From assembly GCA_964426545.1 (NCBI GenBank), contig CAYRQP010000011.1, positions 1 through 64,000 of the forward strand: a DNA stretch of 64,000 bases. Direction: 5' to 3'. This DNA comes from CAYRQP01 sp964426545 (GTDB taxonomy: Bacteria > Fermentibacterota > Fermentibacteria > Fermentibacterales > JCC-6). A program made the position numbers and the translations under genes. Under the pieces are notes generated by a model that ran no database searches, was not told the DNA's origin, and saw only the letters and a program-made list of their open reading frames with translations. Below are positions 55,759 to 64,000 of the stretch, in pieces (the first letter of the stretch is position 1; every line of letters begins with the position of its first letter).

Positions 55759-57264
55759 TTGAATAAACTCTCTCCAAAAGTCGTACTCTGGATCAGTGCA
55801 GTATTGTTGATAGCCGGCATCGTCCTGATCGTCCTTAGTTCACATCCACACCAACGCGTTGGTGATGCACCTGAATTGAGATCTCTCTCCCTCGAAGTGC
55901 TCCCCACTGCTGTTGCAACGGGCATTCAATCAGAAGCCGGACAGCTGGCAGTCTGCCGCGGGCTCTACACCCCACCTGATGCACCTTCGGGCACATATAA
56001 CCTGATTGCTGTTACAAGCGGGGAAAATTCTGTCGAACTCCTGACTTATGACCTGGTCGAGGGTTTGATCAGCCGCGAGCGTGTGCTCCTCGACAAACAG
56101 CCCAACTACAACCCTTTCGACCCTTCATTCATCCCCCTCGATGTCGACAATGACGGAATCGAAGAGAATTGCCTTGTGATGCCATGCAGGAACAGAAACG
56201 GAACCGGCGGCATCTCAATCTATGATCTGGAGAACAGAATTCTATATCAGGATGACTGCTTTCTCTGGAAAGATACACCCATGCTTGGTGAAATCTACCA
56301 TGTTGCTGCCATCACCGATTATCCGGAGCTAACCAAGAACAGATATTCGATATCACTCGAAGATAAGATCTGCATCGCTGGATTTCAATCTGCATCCGGA
56401 AATCCCCGGTTCGTACCTATCGAATTTTATAATCTCGAACAGAGACATTATGCATCTGCCGGACTGACACTCCCTGCCCGCGCTTTCGAAACTTTATTGC
56501 TCGACTACCCAACCCTCGAAATCGATATTGCAGTAACCACAGTTCACAACGGCGGTATCGACATCTGGTCACCGAGCTGCTTCAAGCACAGTATCAGCAG
56601 AATAGGCGTTGCACAGCCGGGCGGAAGCGGACTGCATGAAAACGAGGGTTTTGGAGAGCCTATGCATGTCGACGGCGAACTCGGTGATGTTCACAGAGCT
56701 TATGTCATCAGCAATGACAGGGACTTCCCGCAACTTCTCTTCTTCACGGCACACACAATGGGCTTTATGGTCTATGATATAGCAGACCCGTTTAGTCCGC
56801 AGTTCGTGTGGCAGTGGGACAATGACACAAGGATTACTCATTCTGCATTGGGGGATACTGTATTGAACTGGCACGGAGCGGGTAATGGGGATATTGCGCC
56901 TGTCCAGGGCTCCCTGACACCATATAATCCACCCGGGGATGCTTTTGGAATCGGTGGTATGTACAATACTGAAACTGAACTGATACATATTTATCTTGCA
57001 GACGGTGCCGACGGAATTCGTGCTTTCGATTTCACGAACTTCTTTCATCCTTTCAGTGCCGGGGCAAGTGCCTTTGCAGAATTCGACAACTACTATACCT
57101 ACACATTCAGCCCCAATCCTGAAGAGACTCCATATCTTGCATACGATTTAAGAACTCTCGAGATGGATGGGGAAGAAGGCGCATTCATATTTACTTCATG
57201 GCGTGAACATGCTGACACATCCACCGGAATAACCTACCTTTCAGTCCACAGAGATACTGACTGA
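55759..57264 (+). CDS. Membrane-anchored propeller-like protein
   Basis: The 501-aa protein starts with TTG and has one N-terminal transmembrane anchor (about 11-29). The rest is a beta-rich domain; segments such as AHTMGFMVYDIADPFSPQFVW and GADGIRAFDFTNFFHPFSAG resemble LVIVD-type propeller repeats. LDVDNDGIEENCLVMPCRN at about 130 looks like a VCBS/FG-GAP-type calcium loop. Function unknown. It is in line with the DUF362 gene and the EamA gene (7 bases after its stop). Confidence 0.78.
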   Translation: MNKLSPKVVLWISAVLLIAGIVLIVLSSHPHQRVGDAPELRSLSLEVLPTAVATGIQSEAGQLAVCRGLYTPPDAPSGTYNLIAVTSGENSVELLTYDLVEGLISRERVLLDKQPNYNPFDPSFIPLDVDNDGIEENCLVMPCRNRNGTGGISIYDLENRILYQDDCFLWKDTPMLGEIYHVAAITDYPELTKNRYSISLEDKICIAGFQSASGNPRFVPIEFYNLEQRHYASAGLTLPARAFETLLLDYPTLEIDIAVTTVHNGGIDIWSPSCFKHSISRIGVAQPGGSGLHENEGFGEPMHVDGELGDVHRAYVISNDRDFPQLLFFTAHTMGFMVYDIADPFSPQFVWQWDNDTRITHSALGDTVLNWHGAGNGDIAPVQGSLTPYNPPGDAFGIGGMYNTETELIHIYLADGADGIRAFDFTNFFHPFSAGASAFAEFDNYYTYTFSPNPEETPYLAYDLRTLEMDGEEGAFIFTSWREHADTSTGITYLSVHRDTD

Positions 57265-57271
57265 AGAACCC

Positions 57272-58177
57272 GTGAACAACCTGTCGAATAAAGCAAAAGC
57301 AGCTCTTTACATGACAATTGCAACCTTATCCCTTTCACTTGTTCCGCTTTGTGTCAAGCTCATTCCCGAAGAGTCGGGAATTCCGCTTTCAGAAAAATTG
57401 CTCGCGCGTTCGGTAATTTCCATGCTCCTGATGTTTGTCTTCATGCTGAAAAAGCACAGAAAATTCAAACCGGTTAGCTATAAACTTATGGGTTTACGCT
57501 GCCTTTTCGGTATCGGCGGGCTCATTACTTATTTCTCGGCAGTTCAACTGATGCCGCTTGCAGAAATCGTGACCATAAACAGAATGAGTCCTTTTTTCGT
57601 CGCAATCTTCTCCTTCATCTTCCTTAGGGAAAAACTCTCTAAACTGCAGGTTTTCGCCATCTTCCTCGGATTTTCCGGGGTACTTTTCATCCTCCGTCCC
57701 GGGAGCATTCCTATCGGTCATACAGCTATTCTGGCCGTACTTTCCGCGTTTTTTGCAGGTTCTGCCTATACAACATTAAGGGCTCTCCGGAAGACTGATA
57801 AACCGTTGAACATCGTTTTCTGGTTCTCTGTCGTCATGACAGTAGTGTTCCTTCCAAAAACAATCATAAATGGTGTTATTCCCAACCGCAATTCTTTTTT
57901 TCTGTTACTTGGAATCGGTGTGTTCGGAGCTGTAGGTCAACTTCTGATGACGATGGCATACAGATGTGCAAAGGGCGGTGAAGTAGCAGTTTACAGTTAT
58001 CTTAGTGTGCTTTTTGCTATCAGCTGGCAGATTGTCTTCTTCGATAAACTACCTCACACCGGAGTACTCCTCGGTGCCGGACTCGTAATAGCAGGAGGTT
58101 ATCTGAATTATAAGTTTGGACTAATCTGGAAGAGAAAAACAAGGGATGTTACAGACGATGCAGAATCCGGCTGCTAG
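57272..58177 (+). CDS. EamA/DMT-family transporter
   Basis: The 301-aa protein has ten predicted transmembrane helices in two EamA halves (about 9-140 and 152-285), typical of drug/metabolite exporters of the RhaT/YdcZ type. GTG start at 57272. Substrate unknown. It ends 10 bases before the convergent capA-like remnant. Confidence 0.9.
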   Translation: MNNLSNKAKAALYMTIATLSLSLVPLCVKLIPEESGIPLSEKLLARSVISMLLMFVFMLKKHRKFKPVSYKLMGLRCLFGIGGLITYFSAVQLMPLAEIVTINRMSPFFVAIFSFIFLREKLSKLQVFAIFLGFSGVLFILRPGSIPIGHTAILAVLSAFFAGSAYTTLRALRKTDKPLNIVFWFSVVMTVVFLPKTIINGVIPNRNSFFLLLGIGVFGAVGQLLMTMAYRCAKGGEVAVYSYLSVLFAISWQIVFFDKLPHTGVLLGAGLVIAGGYLNYKFGLIWKRKTRDVTDDAESGC

Positions 58178-58187
58178 TCCGCATATT

Positions 58188-59356
58188 TCATTCTTCAGAT
58201 TCCCGAACAACTATAGCTCCATCTGACGCTACAGCATTGCTTCCGGGAAAATCCTCGACTCCAAGTTGATGCATTAACTCTGCCGCCCTGTTTTCGGGGT
58301 CAGGATACGGAGCCCGGTCATATCCCTGACGGAATGAGACAATATCTCCTCCCAGCAAGCACCCTTCTCTGTCCAATTCGACAAGAAGCAGTGGTGCATA
58401 GCCATTCATTCCGGAAGAATTAATTCCCGGACCGGTGCAGAAATTACCCATGAATAAGCAATCAGGCGACCATTAAACTTCTGCGGCGCGCGGTACATGC
58501 GGTCCGTGACCTATTACAAGGTCAGCCCCTGCATCCACAACCGCACGTGAGAACTGAACTACATCCCCACGGTTTTCACCATAAAAATATTCGGTTTCGA
58601 AAGGTATGTGTATTGCACCGGCACCTTCGGCCCCGCCATGAAACGAAACTATCACAATGTCATATTCAGCAGCAAGACCTGCAACGATTTCCCGCGCTGC
58701 CGGGATATCGCTGATAATACTGGCACTGTGATAAGGGGAGAACGCAACATAACCACGGACACATCATCAATCTCGATTACAGCAAAAGTCCCAGGAGCCC
58801 CCGACCAGGCAATATTTCTGCTTTCAGAAGTGCTATTGTCTGTTCCATTCCCTCCTGCCCGTAATCTCTCGAGTGATTGTTTGCCAAAGATGCCATGTTA
58901 AAGCCCGCTTCCCCCAGGAAGCGAACATAATCCGGCGGTGTACGGAAACAATAGCACCCCCCGGATTCAACATTCTTTGTAGGTGCCCCCCCTATTGGTT
59001 AACGGACCTTCGAGATTCAGGAATGCAATATCCGCATTCCCGAGCAGGTCAGCACAGGAAGCAGATGAACCTACACCGCAGTCGGACGGCAGTCTGCCTT
59101 CGGTTCCCATCATGACATCACCCACTGCGGCAATGCAGATTGTGTCAGGATATGTGTAGACGGTATCTTCGGTAAAAACAGCAGTTGTGTCTGAAGCAGT
59201 ACTGAGAGTATCTCCGGCAAATACAACAGCAGTGGTATCCTGAACTGCTGCTGAATCATCAATAATCATTCGTGTACCGCATCCGGTCATAGAAAAATAA
59301 ACAGCAAATAGTGTGAACAGGATCCCGGTCCACATTAAATCAAAATTGCTCTTCAT
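58188..59356 (-). pseudogene. Broken CapA-like (PGA_cap) metallophosphatase-type gene
   Basis: Fragments in different minus-strand frames together make a CapA-like protein: lipoprotein signal (FSMTGC), AAVGDVMMGTEG, FLNLEGPLTNRG, MASLANNHSRDYG, VIVSFHGGAEG, VIGHGPHVPRAAEV and MGNFCTGPG. At least five single- or two-base indels separate them: near 58986-58992 (C7 run), 58798-58802 (C5 run), 58745-58752, 58474-58479 and 58445-58456. Several lie in homopolymers, so base-calling error is possible, but neighbours are intact, which favours true decay. Intact CapA proteins are linked to poly-gamma-glutamate or capsule. Confidence 0.8.
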
Positions 59357-59425
59357 TGAATTTCTCTTCTCATCTCAGATGTTTGTCAATATATGCTTCC
59401 CCGCATGTGCGCAGAAGATTCAGAA

Positions 59426-61117
59426 TTAATGCACTCTTGCATACCAGGTGCGGCTGTCGATTAATCCCCCATCATTTGTGAAGACCTCCATAGTACAGAC
59501 ATCACCGTCAACCGTAAGAATACAGAAATGATACTCTCTTGCATAGACCACTGAATATGGATTCTGAATAGCAGCATTCTCGACCATGCTGTACATCGGT
59601 GCCCCCGCCCCGCCGGTTACAATCATGCTGACCCCCCCGGGGGGCTCTGAGCGTTCATAAATGTGATCATGTCCTGCAAACATAGCGGTAGCATTGTATT
59701 CCTCGAGAAGCGGCATGATAATACTGCGCGAAGTATTTATTCCTTCTTCCCTGGGTATCCCACTTGCATTTACTCTGCCGTGATACCCGGAAGACCACGC
59801 AGGATAGTGAGTGGTGAGAAAAATAAAATCTGCATCCGAAGCGGCAAGTAGAGACTCCAGCCAGGAGAAGAGGTAAGTTCCGGTACTCCAGTCCATTGCT
59901 CCGTCTATTCCAACCAAAAGCACATTTCCTACTTGCTGCACCCAGTTCTTTCCGCCGGGTGTAAGGAATATTTCCTGAAATAGTGTACAATTCTGTTCAT
60001 GATTACCAATTACAGCATAAAGGGGAATTTCTGCCAGCAGATCCGCTGCCGGTGAAAAGAATTCCTGATCCCACAAGTAATCTTTCCTGCCGTTGGTAAC
60101 CATATCACCGGCAAAGACCATTAAATCCGGACGCATGTTTAAAACTGAGGTGGCCACTTCCGCCCAGTCATTCGGGTATGACCGGCTGTCACCAAGTACT
60201 GCAAATCTCAAATCCTCGTCATCTGTCAATGTCCGTACGGTATGCGGACCGTTTATGACTGAGAACATGTCAACATAGGGAAAGCGCGCTGTGAGGATAT
60301 ACTGATATTCAGTGTCTGCAGTTAATCCGTCTATCCTGAAGGAATGAAGCAGTTTCGGCTCCGATAAATACAGTTCACCGTCGACATGAAGAAGAACTTC
60401 CACCGGAAAATTCACGCGGCATGTAAGTGTAAAGAAATCAGTTCCCGCATACCCGAGAACCGGTTCTGTCTGAAATTCCAATTCCGAATGATCAAGCCCG
60501 ATGACAGAAATCTCCATATCTTCAGCTGTAATACACTGTCGAACAGTCGTTGTGCTTGGTATGTGCAGAATATCCCCGGGATATACATTGTTCGGGTCGA
60601 TATCCGGATTGGCGTTGCTGATTCTCATCCAGTTTGGGCTGCCGTAGTAATCTTCAGCGATAGTACAGAGGTTTTCACCTTCTTCCACGGTGTGCATTAC
60701 ACCGGCATCATCGTCAACCGAATGAGTCCAGAATATCGTAAGTTCATTCCTGCCTTCATGCAGAAGTTCGGTCGAAATACCGGGAACGGTCTCATACTCC
60801 ATTCCTTCGATAGGAAGAGAAATTGCGATGCCATTGAGTTTCATATTCGTCATGTAAAGAGGTCTGACTATCTGAACTGATGCATAGTCCAACGGATCGT
60901 CGACATAGAATACTGCGGAGTATGCCACAGTGTAATTCGTGGCATAATCAAAAACCAGCTCATCCTGCCATCCCGATATTATCCCGTTGTTGACAATTGA
61001 AAGCCGTCTGTCTGATTCTGAAGAAAGATCGAAACTCCTGCTCTCTGCAGTCGAATAGAAAGACGAAAAGCAACACAGAATCAGAAAACGACTGAGATGA
61101 ATACCGATTTTCTTCAA
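59426..61117 (-). CDS. Secreted LysM-metallophosphoesterase
   Basis: The product is about 563 aa from TTG 61117, which gives MKKIGIHLSRFLIL plus a signal region; TTG 61132 is the longer alternative, but GGAG spacing favours 61117. Order: signal peptide, a beta domain, LysM (HTVEEGENLCTIAEDYYGSPN, about 140-190), an FnIII-like PAP N-terminal domain, then a calcineurin-like phosphatase with LGDSRS, FAGDMV, GNHEQ, THYPAWSSGYH and GHDHIYERS. It resembles purple-acid-phosphatase-type enzymes tethered to the wall by LysM. Substrate not known. Confidence 0.88.
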   Translation of the reverse strand: MKKIGIHLSRFLILCCFSSFYSTAESRSFDLSSESDRRLSIVNNGIISGWQDELVFDYATNYTVAYSAVFYVDDPLDYASVQIVRPLYMTNMKLNGIAISLPIEGMEYETVPGISTELLHEGRNELTIFWTHSVDDDAGVMHTVEEGENLCTIAEDYYGSPNWMRISNANPDIDPNNVYPGDILHIPSTTTVRQCITAEDMEISVIGLDHSELEFQTEPVLGYAGTDFFTLTCRVNFPVEVLLHVDGELYLSEPKLLHSFRIDGLTADTEYQYILTARFPYVDMFSVINGPHTVRTLTDDEDLRFAVLGDSRSYPNDWAEVATSVLNMRPDLMVFAGDMVTNGRKDYLWDQEFFSPAADLLAEIPLYAVIGNHEQNCTLFQEIFLTPGGKNWVQQVGNVLLVGIDGAMDWSTGTYLFSWLESLLAASDADFIFLTTHYPAWSSGYHGRVNASGIPREEGINTSRSIIMPLLEEYNATAMFAGHDHIYERSEPPGGVSMIVTGGAGAPMYSMVENAAIQNPYSVVYAREYHFCILTVDGDVCTMEVFTNDGGLIDSRTWYARVH

Positions 61118-61229
61118 GCTTAATTTCTCCAAACGTCAATTCAATCCGGATTTTGAAAATCAGGATACAACTTCAGTAAAAATGCAGTGCCTAATATTAT
61201 ATACTGAATGGAAGACTGCACACATCACA

Positions 61230-61251
61230 TTGACGGGCTGACCACCGTCAA
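61230..61251. terminator. Possible hairpin past the 61274 gene
   Basis: A 7-bp inverted repeat TTGACGG / CCGTCAA with an 8-base loop lies 23 bases past the stop of the minus-strand gene at 61274. No T-run follows, so its action as a terminator is doubtful. Confidence 0.3.
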
Positions 61252-61273
61252 ACGGTCGCCTGTATCAGACATC

Positions 61274-61942
61274 TCAAACACTCAGCAAATAGAAAACGGA
61301 CATAGCCCTCGCAACAAGATCACTGTAGGCTTCCGGGTCTTTCCGCTTCCCGAAGTCGAACAGCACGGCATTGCCCGATGTCTCGAATGTCCTGAACTCT
61401 TTAGTCATTTGCATGAACTGCATCCGAACTTCCATGGAGTACATCTGCCGCGTGCGTATATCATCATCACCCTTCAGCACAAATGCCTTTGAAAACTCTG
61501 TATCTTCCGGGAAATCTATGTCCTGAAAACCGATCTTCCCAGCGACCCAGTCGATAACCGCAATACTCCTACGCAAAAAACTCTTTGGCAGATCAAGTTT
61601 GGCAGATTCGAGGATGCATACTGTTTGCCTGTGCGTTGTGGCCGTCCGCCCTCCCCTGGTCGAGTAATGATATGTGACATACTGATAGTCAGCCAAATGT
61701 ATCAAAATCCCGTCCGATTCCCACTTCATGTGGTTCTTCATCTTCCTGTTCTCGCCCTTTTCAAACAGCTTGAAACTGAAGTACGACTGTGATGTATCAT
61801 ACACTTCGAAAACCGCCCCAAGTCTCATTGCAATCTGTTCCCAGGCAGCACTCCGCTTCTTCTCGTGCTGAACATACAGCCATATCCCGAGACCAATCAG
61901 TCCCAATACACCAACTATTGCAGCCACAAAAATAACAGGCAT
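61274..61942 (-). CDS. Hypothetical protein with one membrane helix
   Basis: The product is about 222 aa from ATG 61942; AGGAGG lies exactly 6 bases before this ATG, so the longer ORF to 61963 is unlikely. An N-terminal helix (VIFVAAIVGVLGLIGLGIWLYV) anchors a soluble domain with RGGRTATTHRQTVCILESA (about 95-115) and a C-terminal helical part. I do not recognise the family. It lies upstream of arfB on the opposite strand. Confidence 0.72.
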   Translation of the reverse strand: MPVIFVAAIVGVLGLIGLGIWLYVQHEKKRSAAWEQIAMRLGAVFEVYDTSQSYFSFKLFEKGENRKMKNHMKWESDGILIHLADYQYVTYHYSTRGGRTATTHRQTVCILESAKLDLPKSFLRRSIAVIDWVAGKIGFQDIDFPEDTEFSKAFVLKGDDDIRTRQMYSMEVRMQFMQMTKEFRTFETSGNAVLFDFGKRKDPEAYSDLVARAMSVFYLLSV

Positions 61943-62029
61943 TCGATCCCTCCTATTGTTCATGAACGCTCTATATAATATTGTATACTAAATAACATAA
62001 GTGCTTTAACACAGAAGCAACAGGTGAAA

Positions 62030-62455
62030 ATGATAGAGATAACTGATTCAATCAGCATTGCTGAAGATGAATTGATTTTCGATTTCGTCCGGGCAGGCGG
62101 CCCCGGGGGACAGAAAGTAAACAAGACATCTTCAGCAGTCATCCTGAGATTTGACGTGAACACTCCGTCTCTCCCCGATGATGTCCGGGAACGATTGGAA
62201 ACACTGGCTGTAAACAGAATATCAGATGAGGGAATACTCATCATTCATGCAAGGAGTTTCCGTTCTCAGGTGCGAAATAGGGAAGATGCAGTGAGTCGAC
62301 TGGTCGCGCTGATACAGGAAGCCGCCATAAAGCCCAAACCCCGAAAAAAGACGAGACCGTCAAGGTCCTCCTGTGAGAAGCGGCTACAGGACAAGAAGAA
62401 ACACAGTACTAAGAAGAAGAACAGGAATTTCAAACCCGACGATGACGATTACTGA
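62030..62455 (+). CDS. arfB: Ribosome-rescue peptidyl-tRNA hydrolase ArfB
   Basis: The product is about 141 aa from ATG 62030. The GGPGGQ catalytic loop (24-28) matches the RF1-like hydrolase that releases peptides from stalled ribosomes. A basic C-terminal tail (KKHSTKKKNRN) inserts into the empty mRNA channel in this family. The GTG at 62024 is an alternative start. It is followed by selD. Confidence 0.9.
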   Translation: MIEITDSISIAEDELIFDFVRAGGPGGQKVNKTSSAVILRFDVNTPSLPDDVRERLETLAVNRISDEGILIIHARSFRSQVRNREDAVSRLVALIQEAAIKPKPRKKTRPSRSSCEKRLQDKKKHSTKKKNRNFKPDDDDY

Positions 62456-62524
62456 GCAGGTTTCAATAGAATGATAATGATATATATTCACACATAGTTT
62501 AGAACCCATACCAAAGAGGAACAA

Positions 62525-63745
62525 TTGACGGAAATCACTCTCTACAATGGTGAAAATTGCCCCTGTCCGTCCGACTGCAAAAGACGGACCAACTGTAAGG
62601 CATGTATTTCCTTCCACCACTGCAGGCATCAGAAAACCTATTGTGAGTTTCTTTCAGAAAAATTCTCTGCAGGTACCGGTATTCCGGAGAGATCTCTTCC
62701 TTCAGGAAGACAGATCCGACTTCTGGATTACGGTCCCTGCGCCGGTTGAGCGGGCAAACTCAATCCCTCCAGGCTGGCGGGAATACTTGAAAAACTACCC
62801 CTTATTGAGTCTCCTAACCTACTCGTTGGTATGGAGACAATGGATGACGCAGGAGTGTACCGTCTGACAGATGAACTTGCACTTGTTCAAACGGTCGACT
62901 TCTTTTTCCCGATTGTGAACGACCCGCGTTCTTTCGGCAGAATTGTTGCAGCGAACAGCCTTTCAGACATCTGGGCAATGGGCGCGAAGGCAATAACAGC
63001 GATGAACCATCTTGGTTATCCTGCAGGTAAGATCCCCCCTGAAGTGATCGAAGAACTTCTCATAGGCGCAGTCGAAAAACTCCGTGAAGCCAATGTCGTA
63101 CTTCTCGGCGGACACACCCTCGAACAGGAGGAAATGGTCTTCGGAATGAGCATTACCGGACTTACAAGCCCGGAAACAGCCCTGACAAATGCATCTGCAC
63201 GCCCGGGCGATCTGCTGGTACTCACAAAACCACTGGGTACAGGAATTTACTGCGATGCGATGATAAATGACGGACTGACAGATGAACAGTTCACACTCTA
63301 CATAGACAGCATGGAAAGGCTTAATCTCTACGCTTCGGAAGTCATTCAGCGATTCGATGTAAGCTGCGTTACGGATGTCACCGGATTCGGACTTCTCGGA
63401 CATTCATTTCCAATAGCGAAAAACGCCAATGTCACGGTAGTCATAAATTCGAAAGATGTTCCACTTCTTCCCGGGTTGCCCAGGATGCTCGACAGATTCT
63501 GCCCGAAAGGAGTCTGCAAATGCAAGGACTGGGTCGAACCGCACCTCTATATCACTCCGGATGTCGATGACAGATACTTCCAGTTGTTTGCCGAGGCACA
63601 AACTTCCGGCGGCCTACTCGTAGCTGTAAGCCCTGACCAGGCAGATACTCTGATTAAAACTCTTCGTGAACACGGCGACACCGAATCAGCCGTCATCGGC
63701 TCCATCGAACCCAATACCGACGGTAAATTCCTCAAACTGATCTAA
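62525..63745 (+). CDS. selD: Selenophosphate synthetase SelD (selenoprotein)
   Basis: SelD makes selenophosphate, the selenium donor for selenocysteine and selenouridine. The frame from TTG 62525 runs through a UGA at 62747-62749 into the main domain; the context is GPCAG-Sec-AGKL, exactly where SelD has its catalytic Cys/Sec. Then follow VGMETMDDAGV, the GGHTLEQ loop and a C-terminal region. An extension of about 60 residues precedes the usual SelD start and carries seven Cys (12, 14, 18, 24, 27, 33, 40). Read-through product is about 406 aa. Alternative: the Cys-rich part is a separate small protein. Confidence 0.85.
62765..62781 (+). promoter_or_regulatory. SECIS-like hairpin after the selD UGA
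   Basis: The segment CCCTCCAGGCTGGCGGG folds into CCC/GGG plus CCA/TGG with a T-C mismatch and a GGC loop. It begins 15 bases after the UGA, within the range of bacterial SECIS elements that recruit SelB. Placement fits well; the structure is short. Confidence 0.5.
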
Positions 63746-63765
63746 GTATCCGGGATACTTAAAAT

Positions 63766-63791
63766 ATTAGTGACAGTCACTAATTATTTTT
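63766..63791. terminator. Bidirectional terminator between selD and the right-edge gene
   Basis: ATTAGTGA / TCACTAAT makes an 8-bp stem with loop CAG, followed on the plus strand by TTATTTTT. On the minus strand the other side reads ATTTTAAG. It lies between convergent genes, and the stop codon of the minus-strand gene is in the stem. A smaller 6-bp inverted repeat lies at 63745-63761. Confidence 0.6.
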
Positions 63792-64000
63792 GCTTCATCC
63801 ACAATAACCCCGTCGATATCTATGATGTCGATGCAGAGAGAGTCGGCATAGACATCCACAGCCGCAAAGTGATAGATTGAGTCCGACATTGCGAGTGTGC
63901 CGCCGCGCCAGGCAGATTCGTGGTCTGCCGAATTGAGTGGCCCGCCGCCACCTGCACAGGTAATGTAATTCACTCCATCGATGGGTTCGTATCTCGTATA
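63767..64000 (-). CDS. Metallophosphoesterase C-terminus (partial)
   Basis: The open frame runs off the right edge; 77 residues are visible. NYITCAGGGGPL and the ending with alternating beta residues (FAAVDVYADSLCIDIIDIDG) are like the C-terminal part of PAP-type metallophosphoesterases such as the gene at 59426. The start and the catalytic core lie outside the window. Confidence 0.65.
   Translation of the reverse strand, partial: YTRYEPIDGVNYITCAGGGGPLNSADHESAWRGGTLAMSDSIYHFAAVDVYADSLCIDIIDIDGVIVDEAKIISDCH

Noticed and set aside
62525..62749. Separate small ORF and truncated selD
   Set aside because: The frame continues through a single UGA at the catalytic site into the rest of SelD, so selenocysteine read-through explains it better.

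Overview
The window looks like a chromosome fragment of an uncultured, Gram-negative-type bacterium. It is very gene-dense, with many 4-base and 8-base stop/start overlaps and frequent TTG and GTG starts. An outer envelope is suggested by an RlpA-like protein, several lipoproteins, LysM proteins, a TonB-C/PEGA protein, a PilB/GspE ATPase and PBP1A. Phenylalanyl-tRNA synthetase is of the short-beta/long-alpha archaeal type, and selenophosphate synthetase is itself a selenoprotein. This mix recalls candidate phyla around the FCB/Fermentibacteria-like lineages, but that placement is inference from gene style only. One scaffold gap (100 N) lies at 35410-35509.

Layout. 1-1043: a secreted protein between repeat elements. 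1044-20763 (all minus): uvrB, pheT, pheS, a caspase-fold peptidase, a Xer recombinase, a protein with L7/L12-like domains, a LysM protein, a lipoprotein, lon, a PEGA/TonB-C protein and recG. 20871-28347: a small TPR protein (plus), a YtxH protein, secA, further TPR proteins and a YbhN-like flippase-type protein. 28340-34945: a tight run of PBP1A, lipoprotein, PilB/GspE ATPase and pyrimidine-nucleoside phosphorylase. 34958-36236: a membrane protein with a TDEEE repeat broken by the gap. 36352-43382: aldolase followed by a pyrimidine cluster (pyrC, TPR lipoprotein, pyrK, pyrD, rlpA, pyrF). 43472-48597: potassium uptake ktrB/ktrA, lepB, mscS, radC. 48916-54528 (minus): alr, a metallo-beta-lactamase-fold hydrolase, namZ, a phosphoesterase and a LeuC/LeuD-like hydro-lyase pair. 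54652-58177: an iron-sulphur DUF362 protein, a propeller-like protein and an EamA transporter. 58188-64000: a broken capA-like gene, LysM-metallophosphoesterase, a membrane protein, arfB, Sec-containing selD and the end of another metallophosphoesterase.

The least ordinary content is non-coding. Three composite intergenic repeat elements (854-1038, 21402-21634, 48670-48913) share AGTACC termini, an inverted-repeat module and short GGGACA hairpins whose stems vary in a compensated way. A second repeat family (GGGGACGGAGGAGT and its complement) lies over gene ends: it supplies the ribosome-binding site and start loop of pyrC and the C-terminal tail of a TPR protein. They resemble REP/BIME-like mobile palindromes, but no transposase is present here.

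Part of the window belongs to a selenium-using organism: selD carries an in-frame UGA followed by a SECIS-like hairpin, and also has a Cys-rich N-terminal extension.
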